The notes under the pieces are model-generated. The model saw nothing but the letters and a program-made list of their open reading frames with translations, made no database searches and was not told the DNA's origin. A DNA stretch of 64,000 bases from Solirubrobacter soli DSM 22325. GTDB taxonomy: Bacteria; Actinomycetota; Thermoleophilia; Solirubrobacterales; Solirubrobacteraceae. Below are positions 39,887-48,517 of this stretch, piece by piece. The position numbers were made by a program, and so were the translations under genes. The DNA is taken from assembly GCF_000423665.1 (NCBI RefSeq), contig NZ_AUIK01000001.1, positions 186,001-250,000 of the forward strand, written 5' to 3'. Numbering within the stretch: the first letter of the stretch is position 1; the number at the start of each line of letters is the position of its first letter.

Positions 39887-39911
39887 ACCTAAGGGGTCTG
39901 ACCCCTTAGGT
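39887..39911. terminator. Palindrome ACCTAAGGGG-TCTGA-CCCCTTAGGT
   Basis: A perfect 10-bp stem with a 5-base loop 16 bases behind the DipZ-like stop. Flanking AACCTAAACCCC and TTCCCTTTAGGT extend partial pairing. The core is shared with 25758-25806 and 53796-53812. It is a probable terminator and a member of the dispersed repeat family. Confidence 0.7.
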
Positions 39912-40003
39912 TCCCTTTAGGTGATCCGAAAGGTGTAGATGCGGGGTGCAGATGGGTCGCGCGGCCGACGACGGGACGGCGTGCGCGGCGGAGGATCGTC
40001 GGT

Positions 40004-40939
40004 ATGACCTCCCTCGCCATCGAGACCCACGGACTCGGCAAGCGGTTCGGTGACCGCGCCGCGCTCGAATCCATCGACCTGGAGGTGCCGCGCGGGTGCG
40101 CGTTCGGCTTCCTTGGGCGAAACGGCGCCGGCAAGACCACGCTGGTGCGGCTGCTGCTGGGCCTGGCCCAGCCGACCTCGGGGACGATGCGGCTGCTCGG
40201 CCACGACCTGCCGGGCGAGCGGGCGCAGGCGCTCGCGCGGGTCGGCGCGATCGTCGAGGAGCCGCGCTTCCACCCGCACCTGACCGGCCGCGAGAACCTC
40301 CATGTCCACGCCGCGGCGCGCGACGCCGGCGCACACGACCGCGTCGACGCGGCGCTGAAGCGGGTGGGCCTCGCCAAGCGCGCCGACGACAAGGTCAAGA
40401 CCTACTCGCTCGGCATGCGCCAGCGGCTCGGCGTCGCCCGCTGCCTGCTGTGCGATCCCGAGCTGCTGATCCTCGACGAGCCGGTCAACGGGCTCGACCC
40501 GGCCGGCATCCTCGAGTTCCGCGGGCTGGTGCGCTCGCTGGTCGACGAGGGGCGCACCGTGCTGCTGTCCTCGCACCTGTTGGACGAGGTCGAGAAGACG
40601 TGCGACCTGGCCACGATCGTCGACAACGGGCGAGTCGTCGCGCAGGGCACGATCGCGGAGCTGACCGCCGGCGGCGAGCGCACGATCGACATCGTCGCCG
40701 AGCCGACCCTGAAGGCCGCCGGCGTGCTGGCCGGCGTGCCGGCCGTCGCCCGCGCGGTCGAGTACGACGGGCTCGTCCGGGCGACGATCGCCCCGGGCGC
40801 CCCGCGCGACATGGACGTCGTGACCGTCCTGCTGCGTCGCCTGCTCGCCGAGAACATCTCGGTCGAGCGCGTGATGCCCGTGACCCGGTCGCTGGAGGAC
40901 GAGTTCCTGAGCATGACGACCCGACTGGAGAACGCCTGA
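40004..40939 (+). CDS. ABC exporter ATP-binding subunit
   Basis: A 311-residue ATPase: Walker A GRNGAGKTT, signature YSLGMRQRLG, Walker B LLILDEPVNGLDP, H-loop SSHLL, and a C-terminal accessory domain. NatA/BcrA-type drug or peptide exporter. The stop overlaps the permease ATG. It shares the signature wording with the ATPase at 21290 and has the same ABC plus two-component arrangement, so the two loci may be related by duplication. Confidence 0.93.
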   Translation: MTSLAIETHGLGKRFGDRAALESIDLEVPRGCAFGFLGRNGAGKTTLVRLLLGLAQPTSGTMRLLGHDLPGERAQALARVGAIVEEPRFHPHLTGRENLHVHAAARDAGAHDRVDAALKRVGLAKRADDKVKTYSLGMRQRLGVARCLLCDPELLILDEPVNGLDPAGILEFRGLVRSLVDEGRTVLLSSHLLDEVEKTCDLATIVDNGRVVAQGTIAELTAGGERTIDIVAEPTLKAAGVLAGVPAVARAVEYDGLVRATIAPGAPRDMDVVTVLLRRLLAENISVERVMPVTRSLEDEFLSMTTRLENA

Positions 40940-41634
40940 TGTCCCGCCTGATCCGCGCCGACCTGCTGAAGCTGTACCGCCGCACCGGGATGATGTCGGT
41001 CGTCGCGTTCATCGTCCTGGGCTCCGTCGTCATCTACTTCGGTGCCGACCTGTTCCTGGACTCGTCGTCGGACTTCGAGACCGCGACCGGCGTGTTGACG
41101 CTGGTGGCCGCGGTCGCGGGCGCGATCATCGGCGCCACCGCGGGCGGGGCCGACATCGAGGCGGGCGTGTTCCGCGACCTCGCCGCCACCGGCCGCTCGC
41201 GCACCGCGCTCTTCTTCTCACGCCTCCCCGCCGCGTGGATCCTCACGCTCGGGATGCTCGCAATCGCCGTGGCGGTGTCCGCCCTGCTCTCGACGCCGTC
41301 GCTGGGCGACGTCTGGCGCGGCGGGTCGAGCGTGCTCGTCTCAGGCGCGCTGACCGCCGCGGTCTGCGTCGGCCTCGCCGCGCTGACCGGCTCCCGCGGC
41401 CCCGTCATGGGCATCGCCCTGGCCTTCCAGCTCGGCGTCGCGCCGCTGCTCGCCCAACTCGACGTGCTCGGCAACGCCCGCTGGGCGATCCCGTCCGTCG
41501 CGATCTCCCGCATCGACTCCGCCGACGGCATCCTCGCCGCATTGCCCTTGGCGGGCGCGATCGCGATCATCCTCGCCTGGGCCGCCGCCGCCCTCGGCGG
41601 AGGCCTCTGGAAGACCCGCACGTCGGAAATCTAA
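40939..41634 (+). CDS. ABC exporter permease subunit
   Basis: A 231-residue ABC-2-type permease with about six hydrophobic helices. Its N-terminus, SRLIRADLLKLYRRTGMMSV, and the GGADIEAGVFRDLAATGRSR loop are typical. It depends on the ATPase upstream (4-base overlap). A kinase/regulator pair follows 29 bases downstream on the same strand, probably controlling the exporter. Confidence 0.88.
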   Translation: MSRLIRADLLKLYRRTGMMSVVAFIVLGSVVIYFGADLFLDSSSDFETATGVLTLVAAVAGAIIGATAGGADIEAGVFRDLAATGRSRTALFFSRLPAAWILTLGMLAIAVAVSALLSTPSLGDVWRGGSSVLVSGALTAAVCVGLAALTGSRGPVMGIALAFQLGVAPLLAQLDVLGNARWAIPSVAISRIDSADGILAALPLAGAIAIILAWAAAALGGGLWKTRTSEI

Positions 41635-41663
41635 AGACGGCCTGCTCTCTTTATCTTTGCTTT

Positions 41664-42548
41664 ATGCGCCGGTTTGCCCTCCCGATCCTGCTCGTGGTGC
41701 TCGCGATCGGCGTCGCAGTGCCGTTTGGGACGCCGTTCGTGTTCTTCGCGCTGCCGTCGGTGTACGTGTTGGCAGAGCGTTCGCTCTGGGGCGGGGTGGG
41801 GGCGTCGGCGGTGATCGTCGCGGCGCAGCTGGTGAAGATGGACCACGCGCTCGAGCTGATCTCGACCCTGGTGTTCACGGCGGCGACCGTGGCGGCGGCG
41901 CGGTACCTGGTGCTGCGCCGCGGAGCGGCCGCGCGGGAGAAGGAGCTGCTCAGCGAGGCCGCCGCGGCCGAGGAGCGGCTGCGGATCGCGCGCGAGCTGC
42001 ACGACGCGGTCGGGCACGACGTGTCGCTGATGGTCGTGCAGGCGGAGGCGCTCGCGGCGGTGACCGGGGACGAGCGGGCGGACGCGATCGCGGCGCTCGG
42101 ACGGCGCACGATGGGCGAGATGCACCGCACGCTTCAGGTGCTGCGAGACGACGCCGGAGAGCTCGCGCCCCAGCCGGGGCTCGACGACGTCGGCGGCGTG
42201 ATCGAGCAGGCGCGGCGAGCGGGCGTGCAGATCAGCTACGCGGTCGAGGGCGCGCCACGCCCGCTCCCCGCCGGCCTGGACGCGAGCGCGTACCGGATCG
42301 TGCAGGAGGCGGTCACCAACGTGATCCGCCACGCGGGCGGCGCCGCCGCGGCGGTCACCGTCCACTACGGCGACGACGCGCTCGAGCTCCGCGTCACCGA
42401 CGAGGGCGGCGAGAGCACCGCGACCTCCAACGGCGGCCACGGCCTCGTGGGCATGCGTGAGCGGGTCGCGGCCTTCAACGGGACCTTGCAGGCCGGCCCG
42501 CGCGACCACGGTTTCGAAGTCCGAGCGGAGCTTCCCTACAGCGCATGA
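41664..42548 (+). CDS. HisKA_3 sensor histidine kinase
   Basis: A 294-residue kinase with three or four N-terminal hydrophobic segments (5-80), H113 in RELHDAVGHDVS, and a GHKL ATPase domain (EAVTNVIRHAGG, VTDEGGES, GLVGMRERVAAFNG). Minimal extracellular portion. A locally AT-richer stretch (CTCTTTATCTTTGCTTT) precedes the ATG and may hold a promoter. The stop overlaps the response-regulator ATG. Confidence 0.92.
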   Translation: MRRFALPILLVVLAIGVAVPFGTPFVFFALPSVYVLAERSLWGGVGASAVIVAAQLVKMDHALELISTLVFTAATVAAARYLVLRRGAAAREKELLSEAAAAEERLRIARELHDAVGHDVSLMVVQAEALAAVTGDERADAIAALGRRTMGEMHRTLQVLRDDAGELAPQPGLDDVGGVIEQARRAGVQISYAVEGAPRPLPAGLDASAYRIVQEAVTNVIRHAGGAAAAVTVHYGDDALELRVTDEGGESTATSNGGHGLVGMRERVAAFNGTLQAGPRDHGFEVRAELPYSA

Positions 42549-43186
42549 TCCGAGTCCTGATCGCCGACGACCAGCCGCTGATGCGGACGGGGTTCAAGAC
42601 CGTGCTCGAGGCCACGGGGATGATCGAGGTCATCGCCGAGGCCGACGACGGTGCGCAGGCCGTCCAAGCCGCCGAGCGCCACCGCCCGGACGTGATCCTG
42701 ATGGACATCCGCATGCCCGTGATGGACGGCCTGGAGGCGACCCGCAGGCTCCCGCGCTTCAAGGTGCTCGTCCTGACGACCTTCGGCCTCGACGACTACA
42801 TCGTCGAAGCCCTGCGCGCGGGCGCCAGCGGGTTCCTGACCAAGGACGTGCCGCGCCAGGAGCTCGTCGCCGCGGTCAAGGCCGTCGCCGCCGGCGATGC
42901 CGTGCTCTCGCCGCAGGTCACGAGGAGGCTGCTCGACCGCGTCGCCCACCGGTTGCCGGCGCCGACGCCCACCGATGGCGTCGCGGCCTTGACCGATCGC
43001 GAGCGCGAGGTGCTGCAGCTGATCGCCGGTGGGCTCTCCAACGCCGAGATCGCCTCCGCGCTGGTCGTCGCCGAACCGACCGCCAAGCGCCACGTCTCCA
43101 ACCTGCTGGGCAAGCTCGGCCTACGCGACCGCGTCCAGGCCGTGATCTACGCCTACGAGAACGGAGTGGTCGGGCGGCCCGGGTGA
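42545..43186 (+). CDS. LuxR-type response regulator
   Basis: A 213-residue NarL-family regulator with D54 (ILMDIRMP), K in FLTKD and the LuxR domain from LTDREREVLQLIAGGLSN to PTAKRHVSNLLGKLG. The cognate kinase overlaps it by 4 bases. The likely target is the ABC exporter directly upstream. A strong terminator hairpin overlaps its last codons. Confidence 0.94.
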   Translation: MIRVLIADDQPLMRTGFKTVLEATGMIEVIAEADDGAQAVQAAERHRPDVILMDIRMPVMDGLEATRRLPRFKVLVLTTFGLDDYIVEALRAGASGFLTKDVPRQELVAAVKAVAAGDAVLSPQVTRRLLDRVAHRLPAPTPTDGVAALTDREREVLQLIAGGLSNAEIASALVVAEPTAKRHVSNLLGKLGLRDRVQAVIYAYENGVVGRPG

Positions 43187-43199
43187 GGGCCGCCCGACC
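43168..43199. terminator. Terminator hairpin between regulator and amidase
   Basis: GGTCGGGCGGCC (43168-43179) pairs perfectly with GGCCGCCCGACC (43188-43199) across an 8-base loop that contains the regulator's stop codon. It stands between convergent genes (the amidase ends at 43209) and so can serve both strands. Confidence 0.75.
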
Positions 43200-43208
43200 G
43201 TCACCCGC

Positions 43209-46200
43209 CTAGGGCGTCGTCGTCGACAGCGTGAACGTCAGCGTCTTCGAGTAGGCGCCCGTTCGCAGCGCGTCGCCCGCCCCGATGTGCTGCTTGAACG
43301 TGATCGTCACCGCCTCGTTGGACACCGGGCCGGTCCACGCGGCCTTCGAGAACGCCACCTCCAATGGCGACGGTAGCGAGAACGCGCCGTTCGACAGGAA
43401 CGCCGGGGTCGGAGCCACCGTCAACGCGGCATCGCCCGCGGTCGAGACCACGGTCGCGCCGAGCGTCGCCGTGTAGTCCTTCGCCACGCCCGGCGTGAAC
43501 GCGCCGAACGTCGCCGTCGGCGAGCCGAGCGTCAGCGCCAGCGTCGCCGGCACCGACCCGCCGACCTCGCCCGCGACCGGCGTCTCGATCGGGCCGTCCG
43601 CGGTCGGGCTCAGCGCGTCGCCCGGGTGGCAGTGGTGCGGCGAGAAGAACGTCGAGCCGGGCACGCAGCGGAACATGCTCGGGTTCGTCCAGCTCGGCGC
43701 GAGACGGACGTTCGTGGCCTGCTCGAACGCGTAGCCCGCGTTCAGCAGCGCCGCGTCGCCGTCGGCCTTGCCGATGAACACGACGCCGATCGGGTTGCGC
43801 CCGGCCGAGCCCGTGCCGAACGCGGCCGGAACGGTGAGCACCGGGTAGCCCGCGCGGTCCGCGACACCCACCAGCGCGCTGCCCGCCGGAGCCGCGATGA
43901 CATCGGTGTCCGAGAGCAGCGCGTCGAGCACGCCGGCGCTCTGCGTCTTGCCCGCCGCGGTGTCGGCCGCCAGCGCACTGACATCGGGGCTCAACGACGC
44001 CTGCAGGTCACGCTGCTGGTACTTGAGACCCTCGACCGGGTTCGCGGTGTTGTAGTTGACGATCCCCTGCAGCGAGCCCGCCCCGCCGGACACGCCGGCG
44101 AGGTACGCGTTGAGGTCCTTCTCGAACGAGCGCGCGATGACGCTCGGCGCGCTCACCGTCCCCGCGGTCTTGGTCACGGTCGTCGCGCCGACGCCGGTCA
44201 AAGCGGTCGCGACGCCCGCCGGCAGCGTGCCGACGACCGCGACCTTCTTGCCGATCAGCCCGCCGGCGGCCACCGGGAACGACTTGCCGGACAGCGCCGA
44301 CAACCCCGCGGCCGCATCGGCGACCGTCCGCGTGATCGGCCCGACCGCGTCCTGCGACTTCGCCACCGGCAACACGCCGTCCGACGACACGAGACCCAGC
44401 GACGGCTTGAGGGCGACCACGCCCGCGACACCTGCCGGAGCGATGATCTGCGCGGAGTCGGTCGAGCTCTCCAACCCCACCGTCAGCGCGGCGAGCCCCG
44501 CGGCCGTCGCGGCCGAGGAGCCGGCGGCCGAACCCGCCACCGTCTTGTCGGTGTCGGACGGCAGCAGCACCTGCCCGCCGAGCGACGAGTAGCCCTCCGG
44601 CGCGCCCGAGTCGAGCAGCCCGTTGAGCTCACTCACATTCGTCTTGCCGAGCACGATCGCGCCCGCGGCCTTCAGCTTCGCGACCAGCGCGGCGTCGGCG
44701 CCCGGGAGCGACTTCTGCAGCGCGATCGACCCGCCGGTCGTCGGGAGGCCGAAGACGTCGACGACGTCATCGACCAGCACCGGGATGCCGTGCAGCGGCC
44801 CGCGCGAGCCGGACGTCGCCCGCTCGCGATCGAGCGTCTTGGCCTCCTCGACCGCCCGCGTGTTCAGAGCACGGACGGCCTGCAGCGCGGGACCTTCCGC
44901 GTTGGTCAGCGCGATCCGCGCCAGGTACGCCTTGACGAGCGTCTCCGAGCTCAACGTCCCGGCGGTCAGACGCGCCTGCAGCGACGTGGCGGACTCCGTC
45001 TCCAGCGAGAAGTCCAGAGCCGGGGCCGCGCCGCCCACCAGCTTCATCGTCGACTCGTAGTCCGGGTTGCAGGAGCCACGCGAGGAGAACGCCGGCGCCG
45101 GAACGGTGTGAGCGCACCGGTACATGCTCGGGTTGATCTCCGACACCGGCTTGCGCAGCTTCGTCGCCTGCTCGATCACGTACGCGACGCCGATCAGATC
45201 CCGCTCCTTGTACGCGTTGGCGTGGATCGAGACGTTCAGGGTTCGCCGCTGCGTCGCGTTGTAACCCATCGGGATCGTCAGCTGCGGGTAGCCGGCGCGC
45301 GGGCCGTTGCTCACGGAGCCGAGGATCGCGATGAAGTCGTCGCTCGGGTCGGCGGTGTCGTTGGCCATCATCCGGTCGATCCCGGAGTGGCTCAGCTGCT
45401 TGCCGACGAGCAGGTTCGAGCGGTACGCCACCGAGGCGGCGCTGTCGGGCGAGATGTCGATCGCCAGCGACCCGGCGTGGGTGCTGTTGCCGAACTTCAG
45501 CGCCTCGTGCTCGTTGGCCAGGTTGTCGGCGGCCTCCTCGGCCAGCGACTTGATCGGGGCGTTCGGGCCGAGATGCGCGTAGTAGTGGTCGATGTCACGG
45601 TGCGCCTCCCAGTTGAGCACCGAGCCGGGGACGCCCGCCGGGGAGATCACGGGGCGCTCGACGAGGATCGCCCCCGCCGCCTCCAGCGCGGCCTTGGCCG
45701 TGTTGACCTCGGCCGACGTGCCGTTCCAGCCGATCCGCTTGCCGCGCACGAAGTTCAGGTCCAGCGCGGACATGTAGTTGGGCAGCGTGTGCGGAACGGG
45801 CGGGATGATGTCCTCGTCGTTGATGCCCGGGCCCCAGATGCCGTGGTAGTAGTCGGCGTTGTGGGCGTCATAGCCCGCGATCGACTGCAGTGTCATCGCC
45901 GCGTTGGCGACGGTGCGGTCCATCGGGCCGGCGGTGTCCTGCGACGCCGAGATCGGCGCGATGCCATATCCCGGCACCAGCCCGACCGTCGGCCGCAGAC
46001 CGACCAATCCGTTGGCCTGTGACGGCGAGATGATCGAGCCCGACGTCTCGGTGCCGACGACCAGCATCGACAGCGCCGCGGCACTCGCCGCGCCCGAGCC
46101 CGACGACGAGCCGGACGGGTTCTGGTCGGCGTCGACGGCATTGAGCACCTGGCCGGTCAGGTTGGAGAACCCGGACGGCTGGTTGCCGAAGAAGTTCGCG

Positions 46201-46652
46201 TACTCGGACAGGCCGAGCTTGCCGAGGATCACGACGCCGCTCTCGCGCAGCTTCTTCGCCACGCCCGAGTCGATCGCCGGGAACGAGTTGCGCAGCGAGT
46301 AGTTGCCCGCCGACGTGTACATGCCCTTCACGTCGATCAGGTCCTTGAGCAGGATCGGTAGGCCGTGCGCCGGCCCGCGGACGTGACCTTCACGGCGCTC
46401 CTTGTCGAGCAGCGCGGCGTCCTTCAGCGCGTCGGCGTTGAGCTGCGTGACCGCGTTCAGGCCGGGGCCGCTCTTGTTCAATGCAGCGATCCGCGCGATG
46501 TACGCGCGCGTGAGCTCCACCGAGGTCAACTTCCCCTCGTCCATCAACTTGACCGCCGTCGGACCGTCGAGCGTTTCGAGGTTCAAGTCGGCCGCCTGTG
46601 CCGGCGCGACGCACGCCAAGGCACACGCGAGCGCGAGCATCGCGAGTTTCAT
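43209..46652 (-). CDS. Giant secreted protein with two amidase-signature domains
   Basis: A 1147-residue secreted protein: signal peptide (1-21), amidase domain 1 (about 25-515), amidase domain 2 (about 545-1010) and a C-terminal beta domain (about 1015-1147). Domain 1 has the full Ser-cisSer-Lys triad: K103 (PILLKDLIDV), S182 (GSSSGSGAAS) and S206 (TETSGSIISP). In domain 2 the lysine position is D628 (PVLVDDVVDV), the cis-Ser S708 is kept (AGSAAGSSAA), and the nucleophile segment reads ESSTDSAQI with D732 at the serine position, so it is probably inactive. Domain 1 should hydrolyse an amide outside the cell; substrate unknown. No neighbour suggests a pathway. Confidence 0.9.
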   Translation of the reverse strand: MKLAMLALACALACVAPAQAADLNLETLDGPTAVKLMDEGKLTSVELTRAYIARIAALNKSGPGLNAVTQLNADALKDAALLDKERREGHVRGPAHGLPILLKDLIDVKGMYTSAGNYSLRNSFPAIDSGVAKKLRESGVVILGKLGLSEYANFFGNQPSGFSNLTGQVLNAVDADQNPSGSSSGSGAASAAALSMLVVGTETSGSIISPSQANGLVGLRPTVGLVPGYGIAPISASQDTAGPMDRTVANAAMTLQSIAGYDAHNADYYHGIWGPGINDEDIIPPVPHTLPNYMSALDLNFVRGKRIGWNGTSAEVNTAKAALEAAGAILVERPVISPAGVPGSVLNWEAHRDIDHYYAHLGPNAPIKSLAEEAADNLANEHEALKFGNSTHAGSLAIDISPDSAASVAYRSNLLVGKQLSHSGIDRMMANDTADPSDDFIAILGSVSNGPRAGYPQLTIPMGYNATQRRTLNVSIHANAYKERDLIGVAYVIEQATKLRKPVSEINPSMYRCAHTVPAPAFSSRGSCNPDYESTMKLVGGAAPALDFSLETESATSLQARLTAGTLSSETLVKAYLARIALTNAEGPALQAVRALNTRAVEEAKTLDRERATSGSRGPLHGIPVLVDDVVDVFGLPTTGGSIALQKSLPGADAALVAKLKAAGAIVLGKTNVSELNGLLDSGAPEGYSSLGGQVLLPSDTDKTVAGSAAGSSAATAAGLAALTVGLESSTDSAQIIAPAGVAGVVALKPSLGLVSSDGVLPVAKSQDAVGPITRTVADAAAGLSALSGKSFPVAAGGLIGKKVAVVGTLPAGVATALTGVGATTVTKTAGTVSAPSVIARSFEKDLNAYLAGVSGGAGSLQGIVNYNTANPVEGLKYQQRDLQASLSPDVSALAADTAAGKTQSAGVLDALLSDTDVIAAPAGSALVGVADRAGYPVLTVPAAFGTGSAGRNPIGVVFIGKADGDAALLNAGYAFEQATNVRLAPSWTNPSMFRCVPGSTFFSPHHCHPGDALSPTADGPIETPVAGEVGGSVPATLALTLGSPTATFGAFTPGVAKDYTATLGATVVSTAGDAALTVAPTPAFLSNGAFSLPSPLEVAFSKAAWTGPVSNEAVTITFKQHIGAGDALRTGAYSKTLTFTLSTTTP

Positions 46653-46933
46653 CCGGTTCCCTCCGTTAGTGGACGTACTGACCCGAGTGCGACGCTAACC
46701 CGGCTCCCATGCTCCGCACATTGGACCGACGGTCGAATGTGCGCTCGACCGCCGGGCGAACCTAGGGATCCGCTACAAGGTCAACGCAACGACCAGCAGT
46801 CCGCCGCTCCGCGACGACCAGGGCGTCGAGTCGCCACCCCCACCTGGTCGCCCGCCGGTGACGCGCTCGTGTGGGCGACGCCGCGCCGTCCGCACCGCCA
46901 CGCTGCCATCCGTCAAGGTCGAGCGCGGCAAGG
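46653..46933. other. Intergenic region with a decayed propeller-protein remnant
   Basis: 280 bases separate the amidase start (minus) and the hydrolase end (minus). 46653-46767 probably holds the amidase promoter; nothing definite is seen. From 46768 the plus strand shows protein-like pieces in two frames, listed as a pseudogene. Confidence 0.5.
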
Positions 46934-46962
46934 TCAAGCTGACGGTGAAGCTGCGCTCAGGT
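46768..46962 (+). pseudogene. Frameshifted remnant of a TolB/PD40-type beta-propeller gene
   Basis: Frame 1 reads IRYKVNATTSSPPLRDDQG, then frame 3 reads RVATPTWSPAGDALVWATP, then frame 1 resumes with TATLPSVKVERGKVKLTVKL. The middle piece, PTWSPAGDALVWA, is a PD40 propeller motif, and the last looks like the C-terminal beta domain of a secreted protein. No start codon or continuous frame exists. It is probably the 3' relic of a deleted gene. Confidence 0.35.
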
Positions 46963-47806
46963 GGCGTGCCAGGAACTCCGCCTGGCGTGACACCGCGCGC
47001 TCGAACCACTCGCCCGTGTAGATCTCGAAGTGGCCGATCGGGTAGCGCACGACCTCGCCCTGCGAGGCCTCGTGCGCGACCCGCTCGGACGCGTCGACGT
47101 CCACCAGCGAGTCGTGGTCGCAGATGCAGACCAGCAGCGGGCATGTGATGCTCGACGCCTTCGTCCCCGGCCGGTAGCGCAGGATCTCGAGCCCCGCGCG
47201 GGCGGAGATCGCGTTGACCCAGACCGTGTCCGGCGGCGTGATCGACTCGAAGCCGGGGAGCGTGTCCTGCGCGCTCATCAGCGCCACCTCGCCGGGCTTG
47301 CCGGCCGCCTTGACGAGCTTCGGCGCTCGCCCGAACAGCGCGCCGCCGGCGTCCTGCAGTGCCAGCTTGGTGAGCTTGGCCGCGGTCACCTTCGGTGCCA
47401 GCAGCGACGCCCTGAACCCGTCGGTCATCGGGCATTGCGCGACGGCGGCTTGCACCGGCTCGGATGCCGCCAGCGTGATCGCGTGCCCGCCTCCGAAGGA
47501 GGAGCCGAACAGGCCGACCTTCTCGATCCCGGGCAGGCCGCGCGCGTGCTCGATCGCGATCCGCCAATCCTCGAGCTGGGTCTTGATCTCGAACAGCTGG
47601 CGGGGCTCGCCGCCACTGGAGCCGAAGCGCCGGTAGTCGAAGACGAGCGCCGCCAGCCCGGCCGCGGCGAAGCGCTCGGCGTACGCGGTCAGGCGCTGGT
47701 CGTGCACCGCCGAGAGGCCGTGGCCGAGCACGACCGCGCCGGTCGCGCCCTCGGGATGCCAGAGCCAGGCGGCGATGTCCTCGCGGAGTCTCAGAACGGA
47801 AGCCAT
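46934..47806 (-). CDS. Alpha/beta hydrolase (dienelactone-hydrolase-like)
   Basis: A 290-residue hydrolase: GHGLSAVHDQRL oxyanion segment, nucleophile in LFGSSFGGGHA, acid in CDHDSLVD, and base in YPIGHFEIYTGEWFE. It is related to the hydrolase at 3328 in fold and length. It is the last gene of a three-gene minus-strand unit; its start overlaps the GST-like gene by 16 bases. The ATG at 47806 gives MASVLRLREDIAAWLWHP. Confidence 0.87.
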   Translation of the reverse strand: MASVLRLREDIAAWLWHPEGATGAVVLGHGLSAVHDQRLTAYAERFAAAGLAALVFDYRRFGSSGGEPRQLFEIKTQLEDWRIAIEHARGLPGIEKVGLFGSSFGGGHAITLAASEPVQAAVAQCPMTDGFRASLLAPKVTAAKLTKLALQDAGGALFGRAPKLVKAAGKPGEVALMSAQDTLPGFESITPPDTVWVNAISARAGLEILRYRPGTKASSITCPLLVCICDHDSLVDVDASERVAHEASQGEVVRYPIGHFEIYTGEWFERAVSRQAEFLARHLSAASPSA

Positions 47807-48516
47807 TGTGCTGGGAACACTTCCCGGAACCGGCCCGGGTAATCGGGGACGAGTTTGAGCGCGTGCGCGCCGGCGGGGCGCGCCTCGACGTACGGGCGCA
47901 GCTGGTCGAAGCACATCATCAGCCGCACCGAGGGGGCGATCTGGAAGTCGGCCGCGTTCGGGTCCTCGCCGCCGATCACGCCCTCGGCGAGCAGCGCGTC
48001 GACCCGGTCCAGCTGCGCCGGCAAGGCCGCCAGGCACGTGCGCGCGGTCTCGTCGTCGGTCCGCATCTGGAACAGCACGACCGGCTTGATGACGGGCAGG
48101 ATCGTGCGCATCGTGCCCGCCGGGATCTTCAGGACGGGAGCGGTCAGGAAGCTCGCCATCGCGTCCGGATCCTTGGCGACGCTGTAGCGCGACATCTGCC
48201 GGATCCCGTCCTGCAGCGCCGAGTCGGCCCACGCCTCGGCGCCCTCGATCGTCACGCGGTCGGCCTCGGGGAGGAGCGGTGGCTTGGGCACGAAGTGGTC
48301 GAGCGCGCGGGCGATCTTCATCGTCCCGCTCACCCGCTTGCCCTCGATCGTCAGCACCGGCACGGTGGAGCCGCGATAGCGCAGGAGCGGCAGCATCGCC
48401 TTGTGGCTCATGTTCGGCAGGTCCAGGCGGGTGAACTCGATGCCCTTGTGGCGCAGCATCAACTCGGCGCTGACGCACGGGTGCGAGCCGGGGACGCCGA
48501 CGAGCTTGGCCTCCAT
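47791..48516 (-). CDS. Glutathione-S-transferase-like protein
   Basis: A 241-residue protein with an N-terminal thioredoxin-like fold (LVGVPGSHPCVSAELMLRHK, STVPVLTIEGKRVSGTMKIA) and a helical C-terminal domain, the GST layout. Residues PCVSA hold the usual active-site position. Actinobacteria of this type generally lack glutathione, so the thiol partner is uncertain. It starts one base after the stop of the beta-lactamase-fold gene and overlaps the hydrolase gene. Confidence 0.8.
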   Translation of the reverse strand: MEAKLVGVPGSHPCVSAELMLRHKGIEFTRLDLPNMSHKAMLPLLRYRGSTVPVLTIEGKRVSGTMKIARALDHFVPKPPLLPEADRVTIEGAEAWADSALQDGIRQMSRYSVAKDPDAMASFLTAPVLKIPAGTMRTILPVIKPVVLFQMRTDDETARTCLAALPAQLDRVDALLAEGVIGGEDPNAADFQIAPSVRLMMCFDQLRPYVEARPAGAHALKLVPDYPGRFREVFPAQWLPF

Positions 48517-48517
48517 G

